A program made the translations under genes and the position numbers. From assembly GCA_025352695.1 (NCBI GenBank), contig JANXSK010000027.1:1-64000 (forward strand): 64,000 nucleotides of DNA, read 5' to 3'. The first letter of the stretch is position 1. Each line of letters begins with the position of its first letter. This DNA is from Ferruginibacter sp. (GTDB lineage Bacteria; Bacteroidota; Bacteroidia; Chitinophagales; Chitinophagaceae). This document shows, piece by piece, positions 57,638-64,000 of this stretch. The notes beneath the pieces were generated by a model. That model saw only the letters and a list, made by a program, of their open reading frames with translations. It was not told the origin of the DNA and ran no database searches.

Positions 57638-58474
57638 ATGACCAATTTAAAGGAAACAGCTAGTCAGGTAAGAAGAGATATTGTACGGATGGTACACGCT
57701 GTACAAAGTGGCCACCCTGGTGGATCGTTAGGTTGTGCAGATTATTTAACTGCCTTATATTTTAGTGCGATGAAACATGATTCTACATTCAATATGGATG
57801 GAAAGGGAGAAGATTTGTTTTTTTTAAGTAATGGACATATTAGCCCTGTGTTTTATAGTGTTTTAGCAAGAAGTGGCTATTTCCCGGTTAAAGAATTATC
57901 AACCTTTAGAAAGTTGAATAGCCGATTACAAGGCCACCCAACAACACATGAGCATTTACCAGGTGTAAGAATAGCGAGCGGTTCGTTAGGACAGGGTATG
58001 AGCGTGGCTTTGGGCGCTGCGTTGGCAAAAAAAATAAATAAGGATACTAATATTGTTTATTCATTACATGGAGATGGAGAACTGGATGAAGGGCAAAACT
58101 GGGAAGCAATTCTTTTTGCAGCTCACAAAAAAGTGGATAATCTAATTGCGGCCATTGATTGGAATGGGCAACAGATAGACGGACCTACCGAAAAAGTAAT
58201 GAATCTTGGTGATCTTGCTGGAAAATTTGAAGCTTTTGGCTGGACAGTTATTCAGTTGGAAAAAGGCAATGATATGGATGAAATAATAAAAACATTATCC
58301 TACGCCAAATCGCTTACCGGCAACTGCAAGCCAATTGTTATTTTAATGAAAACAGAAATGGGTAAAGGAGTAGATTTTATGGAAGGAAGTCACGAATGGC
58401 ACGGCATTGCCCCTAATGATGTTCAGCTGCAAAAAGCATTGGCTCAATTGCCGGAAACAATGGGTGATTATTAA
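57638..58474 (+). CDS. Transketolase, N-terminal subunit
   Basis: 278 residues matching only the ThDP pyrophosphate-binding half of transketolase: AVQSGHPGGSLGCADYL, FFLSNGHISPVFY, IASGSLGQGMSVALG and GDGELDEGQNWEA (ThDP motif GDG...N). The C-terminal half, carried on a separate gene in split transketolases, is not adjacent; the next gene converges. It needs that partner, presumably encoded elsewhere, for the sugar-phosphate reactions of the pentose phosphate pathway. Confidence 0.92.
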   Translation: MTNLKETASQVRRDIVRMVHAVQSGHPGGSLGCADYLTALYFSAMKHDSTFNMDGKGEDLFFLSNGHISPVFYSVLARSGYFPVKELSTFRKLNSRLQGHPTTHEHLPGVRIASGSLGQGMSVALGAALAKKINKDTNIVYSLHGDGELDEGQNWEAILFAAHKKVDNLIAAIDWNGQQIDGPTEKVMNLGDLAGKFEAFGWTVIQLEKGNDMDEIIKTLSYAKSLTGNCKPIVILMKTEMGKGVDFMEGSHEWHGIAPNDVQLQKALAQLPETMGDY

Positions 58475-58502
58475 TTATGCTAAAATAATTTTATAAATTA
58501 AA

Positions 58503-58537
58503 CAAAATCCCGTTTACTTTTTGTTGCCGGGATTTTG
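58503..58537. terminator. Bidirectional intrinsic terminator (transketolase / acyl-CoA dehydrogenase)
   Basis: Perfect 10-bp stem CAAAATCCCG/CGGGATTTTG with a 15-nt loop between convergent genes; T-rich on the plus side and on the minus side. Confidence 0.7.
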
Positions 58538-58562
58538 CATTTACTTTATAAAAAAAAATGTT

Positions 58563-59708
58563 TTATTCGTCTCGAAGCACTTCCCGGCTAATTACCAGCT
58601 TCTGTACTTCGCTGGTTCCTTCACCAATAGTACATAATTTGCTATCCCGATAAAATTTTTCCACAGGAAACTCTTTGCTATAACCATTGCCACCAAATAT
58701 TTGCACTGCTTCCGTACTCGCTTTTACAGCTATTTCGCTGGCATAATATTTAGCCATTGCAGCTTCCTTTGTCATGGATAATCCTTTTATTTTTAGATCG
58801 CAAGCTTGATGGATAAGTAATTCACTGGCTGCAATTTCGGTAGCTATATCTGCAAGTTTAAAACTTACTCCCTGAAAATTACCAATCGGTTGATCAAACT
58901 GGTGGCGCTCTTTGGCGTATTGTACGGCTGCATCATATGCACCTTTTGCAATACCTATGCTTAAAGCTGCAATAGATATTCTTCCTCCATCCAGCACCTT
59001 CATGGATTGCTTAAATCCTGCGCCTACTTCCCCAATCCTGTTGGCATCAGGTATCCTGCAATTATCAAAAATCATTTCGGTTGTTTCACTAGCCCGCATT
59101 CCCAACTTATTTTCTTTTTTTCCGGCACTAAACCCTTGTGTAGCACGATCAACAATAAAAGCAGTAGAATTAACTTTTGTACGAGGGTCTCCGGTACGGC
59201 AAATAACAACTGCCACGTCACCCGATTTGCCATGCGTTATCCAACATTTTGTGCCATTTATAATCCAGTCATTTCCATCTTTTACAGCCGTTGTTTTCAT
59301 ATTGCCTGCATCGCTGCCAGTAGTAGGCTCCGTTAAACCCCAGGTTCCTAACCATTCGCAGATGGCTAACTTCGGTAAGTATTTTTGTTTTTGGATTTCA
59401 TTGCCAAAAGCCAGAATATGCCCGGTACATAAGGAGTTATGAGCGGCAACTGACAAACCAACAGCACCACAAACACGAGAAATTTCCTGAATAATTACAT
59501 TGTATTCATAATAGCTGAGCCCTGCACCACCATAAGCTTCCGGCACCAAAACACCCATCATACCTAGCTTGCCCAACTCCTTAAAAATATGCAATGGAAA
59601 TTCTTGCGTTTCATCCCATTCCATTACATGCGGCTTTATATATTTATCCGCAAAATCTTTAGCTGATTTTGCCACTAGCTGCGTTAACTCCGATTGCTGA
59701 AAGTTCAT
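58563..59708 (-). CDS. Acyl-CoA dehydrogenase
   Basis: 381-residue FAD enzyme of the fatty-acyl/short-branched chain ACAD family (alpha-beta oxidation). Segments: WGLTEPTTGSDAGNM, KCWITHGKSGDV, the FAD/ETF-loop FGGNGYSKEFPVEKFYRDSK and the C-terminal CTIGEGTSEVQKLVI, where the Glu of IGEGT is the expected catalytic base. Chain-length specificity cannot be read. Monocistronic. Confidence 0.92.
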   Translation of the reverse strand: MNFQQSELTQLVAKSAKDFADKYIKPHVMEWDETQEFPLHIFKELGKLGMMGVLVPEAYGGAGLSYYEYNVIIQEISRVCGAVGLSVAAHNSLCTGHILAFGNEIQKQKYLPKLAICEWLGTWGLTEPTTGSDAGNMKTTAVKDGNDWIINGTKCWITHGKSGDVAVVICRTGDPRTKVNSTAFIVDRATQGFSAGKKENKLGMRASETTEMIFDNCRIPDANRIGEVGAGFKQSMKVLDGGRISIAALSIGIAKGAYDAAVQYAKERHQFDQPIGNFQGVSFKLADIATEIAASELLIHQACDLKIKGLSMTKEAAMAKYYASEIAVKASTEAVQIFGGNGYSKEFPVEKFYRDSKLCTIGEGTSEVQKLVISREVLRDE

Positions 59709-59772
59709 AGGCTTGAATAATTATGGTGTAAATTAATTCTTTTTAAAATACTAACAGTCGTTAGTAAATGCT

Positions 59773-60732
59773 TTAATTAACTTTTAAGTAAGGGGCTATT
59801 TTATTAAAAATATCTTCTGTAACCAACATTATTTTTTTAATATCTTCAACCAAAATGTAGATGCCATGCTGAAGTCGATATTGCACAATAGCATTGGCCA
59901 GTGCATAACGCAGATATGGATGAGTTTTCATTTCATCGACTGTGGCAGTATTTATATTTATTTTATTTACAAAAATATTGTTGATAGAAAATCTGTCTTT
60001 AATTTTTTGAAAAGTAGAATCAGGAAGACCATACGTTTCTCCTATTTGTTCAACTTTGCAAAAGCCGCCGAGTTTATCCCTGAAAATAAGAATGCGCTGA
60101 GATAATTTACTGCCTATACCTGGTAAAGCAATTAATGCAGTTGTATCTGCTGTATTAATATCAATAATTGCAGAAACATATTTTAGCTTTTCATAAGTTG
60201 TTGTTTCATAAACCTTTTTATCCGTACTACTTATTGTATTTGTATTTTTAATTTGTACAAAAGGAATAAGTTTTTTCACCTCATCTTCCTGCAAACCCCA
60301 TATTTTTTGAATATCTGCAGGCTTATAGAACTTACCGCCTTTTGCAATATAATTTTTAATAGTTGCTATAGTTTTATCTCTTATGCCCAATTTTTTCCAA
60401 CCCGGTACATCCAACGTATTTGGGTCAAAATAAAATAACGCTCCTGCTATTTTTTTGGAATTGCCGTTTTTTTCATCCGGTTCTCTAAAGCTTTGAAAAT
60501 TATCATCATTGTAATTTTTTTTAGCATACCTATCAATGCTATCAGCTTGTTTAATAGAAAGCATATCAATTTGGGATTTAAAAGAAGTAGGGTCAATAGA
60601 TTTCGGGTGTATAAAAAAGGGAAATAAAAACGGAAGGATTATTAAAATTGCAATCAATAAAAGCAATGCTATGGTGCCGGCACGTTCTTTTTTTGTAAAA
60701 TTTAGGTATTCTGAAATAAAATGTTTCCACAT
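59773..60732 (-). CDS. Membrane-anchored helix-hairpin-helix protein (ComEA-like)
   Basis: 319 residues with one N-terminal membrane helix (about 18-40, ALLLLIAILIILPFLFPFF) and an extracytoplasmic region with three HhH modules: about 106-155 (LDVPGWKKLGI...), about 192-240 (DINTADTTALIALPGIGSK) and about 258-305 (KININTATVDEMKTHPYLR). The pattern resembles DNA-binding ComEA proteins for competence, but three modules are more than usual ComEA, and no competence genes are adjacent. DNA uptake or repair is inference. Confidence 0.85.
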   Translation of the reverse strand: MWKHFISEYLNFTKKERAGTIALLLLIAILIILPFLFPFFIHPKSIDPTSFKSQIDMLSIKQADSIDRYAKKNYNDDNFQSFREPDEKNGNSKKIAGALFYFDPNTLDVPGWKKLGIRDKTIATIKNYIAKGGKFYKPADIQKIWGLQEDEVKKLIPFVQIKNTNTISSTDKKVYETTTYEKLKYVSAIIDINTADTTALIALPGIGSKLSQRILIFRDKLGGFCKVEQIGETYGLPDSTFQKIKDRFSINNIFVNKININTATVDEMKTHPYLRYALANAIVQYRLQHGIYILVEDIKKIMLVTEDIFNKIAPYLKVN

Positions 60733-60802
60733 ATTGTTGACTTATTAATTAATAAAATAACAACCTGCAAACAGCAATACAATGCCCTAAAGTAGTAATA
60801 AT

Positions 60803-61582
60803 TTAATCAAAAGATAAATTTAGCCCATCGTAAGCTAGTTGTATACCAGCAGGCAATTCTTTATTAATAGCAGCATGTTTGCCAAGTTGGTGGCTGGCAT
60901 GTGTTAAGTAAGCGTTTGGCACTTCCAATTCGTGCACCAAAGCAATAGCTTCGTCAAGTGTAAAGTGAGAGATATGCGCTTTATGGCGCAATGCATTTAC
61001 AACCATTATTTCACTGCCCCTTATTTTTTCTTTTTCAGGAGGTTCAATCTTATTGGCATCTGTAATGTAAGTGAACTTGCCAAACCGGTAACCCATAACA
61101 GGCATTTTTAAATGCCAAACCAATACTGGTATTACAGGAATATCGCCAATTAAAAATGGTTCGAGGGTAATCGTATTTAAATTAATATCTGGAATACCGG
61201 GGTATTTTTTATCCGAAAAAATGTAGGCAAATTCTCTTTTTACAGCTTCCTCCGTTAATGTATTAGCATATACTTGCATTGCCTTGCCGGAGAAATATGA
61301 AAACGCTTTTACATCATCGAGGCCGGCAATATGATCTTTATGCGGATGGGTAAAAAGAACGGCATCTAAATTTTTTACATTTTCTCTCAACATTTGGTAT
61401 CGAAAATCCGGAGTTGTATCAACAACAAAACTAGTAGCAGCACTTTGTACTAAAATACTGCTGCGTAAACGGTTATCTTTTTTATCAGAAGAGGTACAAA
61501 CATCACAAACACAGGCAATCATGGGAACACCTGCACTTGTTCCAGTACCAAGAAATGTTATTTTAATTGGAGGGCATTGCAC
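60803..61582 (-). CDS. MBL-fold metallo-hydrolase (PhnP/phosphoribosyl cyclic phosphodiesterase-like)
   Basis: 259 residues. Metal site: FTHPHKDHIAGLDD (HxHxDH at about 79-84), then the later His in SHFTLDE and the C-terminal THASHQLGKH. An N-terminal cysteine pair (CVCDVC) is the PhnP-type zinc knuckle. The frame opens with GTG at 61582 directly after a stop codon; no in-frame ATG precedes the domain, so GTG is the start. Substrate uncertain. Followed by the HhH gene on the same strand. Confidence 0.88.
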   Translation of the reverse strand: MQCPPIKITFLGTGTSAGVPMIACVCDVCTSSDKKDNRLRSSILVQSAATSFVVDTTPDFRYQMLRENVKNLDAVLFTHPHKDHIAGLDDVKAFSYFSGKAMQVYANTLTEEAVKREFAYIFSDKKYPGIPDINLNTITLEPFLIGDIPVIPVLVWHLKMPVMGYRFGKFTYITDANKIEPPEKEKIRGSEIMVVNALRHKAHISHFTLDEAIALVHELEVPNAYLTHASHQLGKHAAINKELPAGIQLAYDGLNLSFD

Positions 61583-61638
61583 TTAGCAAAAATAGGCAAT
61601 AACTGCCAAGCATAAATATTATAAAAAAGGAGGATGTT

Positions 61639-61914
61639 TTATTTCTCGCTTCCAAAAACCATCACTTCGTCATACAATTTTTGGCTATCGTGTGTTAACC
61701 CATCAAAATTAATTTCTAATTTTGGCATCAGATCTATTAGGGTATTTATTTTTCCTTCAATTTGAAAAAACTTATTTAGCACTACTACTTTTTTCGCCTG
61801 TAAAATACAATACCCGCTTTGAAAATTACCTCTTTCATATCGAATTACATAACCACTTTCCTCAATTATTTTTTCAACTTTATCTAAAGTAGTTTGTGTG
61901 AATTTTATTGCCAT
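61639..61914 (-). CDS. Small conserved Bacteroidota protein, function unknown
   Basis: 91 residues from ATG 61914 (MAIKFTQTTLDKVEKIIEES); an upstream TTG is not preferred. The core GYVIRYERGNFQSGYCILQ...VVVLNKFFQIEGKINTLIDL recurs in this phylum as a conserved hypothetical from memory. Predicted soluble alpha-beta fold with one Cys. A TAAATTTG box (minus strand, 61951-61958) lies 36 nt upstream. Its neighbour porX and the MBL gene give no firm clue. Confidence 0.7.
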   Translation of the reverse strand: MAIKFTQTTLDKVEKIIEESGYVIRYERGNFQSGYCILQAKKVVVLNKFFQIEGKINTLIDLMPKLEINFDGLTHDSQKLYDEVMVFGSEK

Positions 61915-62026
61915 AATTAGTAAAACTTCAACTGTATAAATTGATTGATGCAAATTTACTATAGCCCATTAGTAAGCGCTTTTCTAATTATCCACAAAAG
62001 TTTATAACTAAATATTGATAGCCTTT

Positions 62027-63583
62027 CTATTTATTTGTCATTCGTATTATAGGAACAATCATTTCTTCCAAACTTACTCCACCGTGTTGAAAGGTATTTC
62101 TGTAATAATTTACAAAATGATTATAATTGTTGGGATAACATAAAAAGATATCGCCTTTTGCAAAAATAAACGAAGAGTTTACATTTGGTACCGGCAGGCC
62201 CGCCTCTCTCGGATCTCTAAATACCAATACATCTTTCGGATCGTAATTTAAATTACGGCCATGCTTGTACCTAAGATTAGCCGTAGTTTGTTTATCTCCA
62301 ATAACTTTAGCAGGCGTTTTTACCCTTACCGTTCCATGATCTGTACCAACTATAACTGTTACCTTTTTATCTGCAATTTTTTTTAATGCCTGGTGTAAAG
62401 GCGAATGTATAAACCAGCTTTCTGTAATGCTTCTGTAACTTGTTTCATCACCGGCCAGTTCTTTTAATACCTCCATTTCGGTACGTGCATGGCTAAGCAT
62501 ATCTATAAAATTATACACAATAATATTGATGTCGTTTTGCATCATATTGTGCATATTCTCTACTAATTTTTGGCCATCATGGTTATTGGTTATTTTAGTG
62601 TACGAATATTTTAAATCAGCTTTGCCAAGCCTTTTTAGCTGGCCTTTAAAAAATTCTTCCTCGTACATGTTTTTTCCTCCTTCCTCATCGTCATTTTTCC
62701 ATTGAGCGGTAAATTGTTTTTCTATATCGATAGGTAACATTCCAGCAAAAATGGCATTTCTGGCATATTGAGTTGCAGTAGGAAGTATAGAATAAAAAGT
62801 TTCTTCTTCCTGAATGCGAAAACTTTCTGCAAAAATTGGTTGTATGGTTTTCCATTGATCAAACCGCAAATTATCTATTAAAACAAAAAATAAAGGTGTT
62901 CCTTTTTCAAGATGAGGCAATACTTTATTCTTCATTAAGTTATGGCTCATTATAGGTGCATCTAAACATTTTGGTTGTACCCAGAAAGCATAGTTTCTTG
63001 AAATAAATTTAAAAAATTCTGTATTAGCTTCTGCCTTTTGTGATTGAAATACTTCCTGCATTTCCGGACTGTCGCTCTTTTTCATTTCAAGTTCCCAATA
63101 CACCAATTTTTTATAAATTTCCATCCAGCCTTTATAATCGGGATTATCGCTTAATGCCATAAATAAACTGCGAAAATCCTGCTGGTAAGCTGAAGTTGTT
63201 TTTTCTGCAACCAACCTTTTATTATCTATCAATTTTTTTAAGCTAAGCCAAACCTGATTTGGATTTACAGGTTTTATTAAATAGTCGCTTATCTGGCTGC
63301 CGATAGCTTCATCCATTAAGTTTTCTGCTTCATTTTTAGTTATCAGCACTACAGGTAAATTACTGTTAACTTCTTTAATTTGCTGAAGCGTCTGCAATCC
63401 TGTTATACCAGGCATTGTTTCATCCAATAATACCACATCAACAATGTTTTCCTTTACAAATTCCACTGCATCAAATCCATTGGTTTTAGTATTTACTTCG
63501 TAACCCTTGTTTTCTAAAAATATAATCTGCGAGGTAAGGCTATCAATTTCATCGTCTACCCAAAGAATTTTTGCTATACTCAT
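62027..63583 (-). CDS. porX: T9SS response regulator with PglZ domain, PorX
   Basis: 518 residues: an N-terminal receiver domain (about 1-120) with acidic D10-D11-E12, phospho-acceptor D54 and conserved K109 region, a linker, and an alkaline-phosphatase-superfamily PglZ domain (about 200-510) including DNLRFDQW, TDHGTVRVKTP and FQHGGVSLEEMIVP. In Porphyromonas and Flavobacterium this protein with PorY controls type IX secretion. It is consistent with the T9SS-dependent subtilase in this window. ATG at 63583. Confidence 0.93.
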   Translation of the reverse strand: MSIAKILWVDDEIDSLTSQIIFLENKGYEVNTKTNGFDAVEFVKENIVDVVLLDETMPGITGLQTLQQIKEVNSNLPVVLITKNEAENLMDEAIGSQISDYLIKPVNPNQVWLSLKKLIDNKRLVAEKTTSAYQQDFRSLFMALSDNPDYKGWMEIYKKLVYWELEMKKSDSPEMQEVFQSQKAEANTEFFKFISRNYAFWVQPKCLDAPIMSHNLMKNKVLPHLEKGTPLFFVLIDNLRFDQWKTIQPIFAESFRIQEEETFYSILPTATQYARNAIFAGMLPIDIEKQFTAQWKNDDEEGGKNMYEEEFFKGQLKRLGKADLKYSYTKITNNHDGQKLVENMHNMMQNDINIIVYNFIDMLSHARTEMEVLKELAGDETSYRSITESWFIHSPLHQALKKIADKKVTVIVGTDHGTVRVKTPAKVIGDKQTTANLRYKHGRNLNYDPKDVLVFRDPREAGLPVPNVNSSFIFAKGDIFLCYPNNYNHFVNYYRNTFQHGGVSLEEMIVPIIRMTNK

Positions 63584-63797
63584 GATGGCTGTTATTTTAT
63601 ATTACCGTTTAAAATTTATAATACTTATTTCCTTTATTGTGTATTAAATAATTAGAAGAATTACCTTTTTGTTTTCAGCAAAAAAGATCTTTTATCAAGT
63701 CAATAAAAATTTATGAAGTAGCGTTTACCTATATACGGTTATAATGTTAAAACAATAAGGTATGTAGCAAATATAATGGATTCAAATTTCAGATTTG

Positions 63798-63805
63798 TAG
63801 CTTTG
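63798..63805 (+). promoter_or_regulatory. Putative -7 box of the HD-domain gene (TAGCTTTG)
   Basis: TAnnTTTG match 53 nt upstream of the ATG at 63859; no TTTG at 19 nt. Confidence 0.4.
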
Positions 63806-63858
63806 TGATGCTTGTAAAATAAGATTTAACAAAATACTATCAATCATTAAATTAATTA

Positions 63859-64000
63859 ATGCAGCCAAAAAAAATAATCAATGATCCGGTATATGGCTTT
63901 ATTACCATTGATGATGAACTCATTTTTAAAATAATTGCCCACCCTTATTACCAACGCCTTCGACGCATTCATCAAATGGCTATGGCACACCTCGTATATC
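63859..64000 (+). CDS. HD-domain phosphohydrolase (N-terminal 47 residues; cut by window edge)
   Basis: The open frame starting MQPKKIINDPVYGFITI... HPYYQRLRRIHQMAMAHLVY matches the N-terminus of SAMHD1/dGTPase-like HD proteins (PVYGFI, then RLRRI-x-Q, with the ALVYPGA-type segment expected next). HD residues themselves lie beyond the window. Divergent from porX by 275 bp. Confidence 0.8.
   Translation, partial: MQPKKIINDPVYGFITIDDELIFKIIAHPYYQRLRRIHQMAMAHLVY

Overview
The window is chromosomal DNA of a low-GC member of the Bacteroidota, most likely Chitinophagales/Chitinophagaceae. The lineage call rests on several things seen here: a 1767-residue subtilase ending in a type IX secretion (T9SS) sorting domain, the T9SS regulator PorX, DUF3078 and DUF1573 proteins, a fused alpha-beta E1 dehydrogenase, a long IleRS, and promoters of the Bacteroidota type (TAnnTTTG, once with TTTG exactly 19 nt upstream). 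Shine-Dalgarno motifs are mostly absent. No tRNA, rRNA, CRISPR array or classical IS was recognised. Several genes have an in-frame TTG upstream of a better ATG; starts were chosen individually.

Layout. 1-1362 is the start of a B12-dependent ribonucleotide reductase (minus strand, cut by the window edge). 1705-3130 holds dtd, a GxxExxY/PD-(D/E)XK gene, a mazG-like gene and glyS, interspersed with a 36-bp repeat family; two perfect inverted copies bracket the GxxExxY gene as a 467-bp cassette. 4705-16809 is a leftward complex I operon (nuoA-D, H-N) that lacks nuoE, nuoF and nuoG, with a ferredoxin/flavin-type NAD(P)H reductase at its head and a proline-rich small gene at its tail. 16897-16980 is a structured palindromic element. 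17066-20273 is a run of three broken genes (AraC-type regulator, cupin lipoprotein, acyltransferase). Then come the secreted subtilase, mfd, a small gene, gyrB and a cysteine-rich AraC regulator with a cluster of putative operators. From 34 kb onward: ileS-dksA, a pirin, scpA, a DUF3078 barrel protein, mscL, an EamA transporter, two DUF1573 proteins, the E1 fusion, a phzF pseudogene, yebC, an ABC ATPase fusion, queA, lysC, a malate/lactate-type dehydrogenase, AMP nucleosidase, an HsdR-N nuclease-like protein, frr, a WecA/MraY-like transferase, the N-terminal transketolase subunit, an acyl-CoA dehydrogenase, a membrane HhH protein, a PhnP-like hydrolase, a small conserved protein, porX and the start of an HD hydrolase.

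Functionally most of the window is housekeeping (respiration, translation, replication-coupled repair, tRNA quality control). Accessory signal is concentrated at 1.6-3.1 kb (repeat/nuclease cassette), 16.9-20.3 kb (palindrome plus decayed genes) and the 32.3-32.6 kb regulatory region. PorX and the T9SS subtilase belong to one export system although they lie about 36 kb apart.
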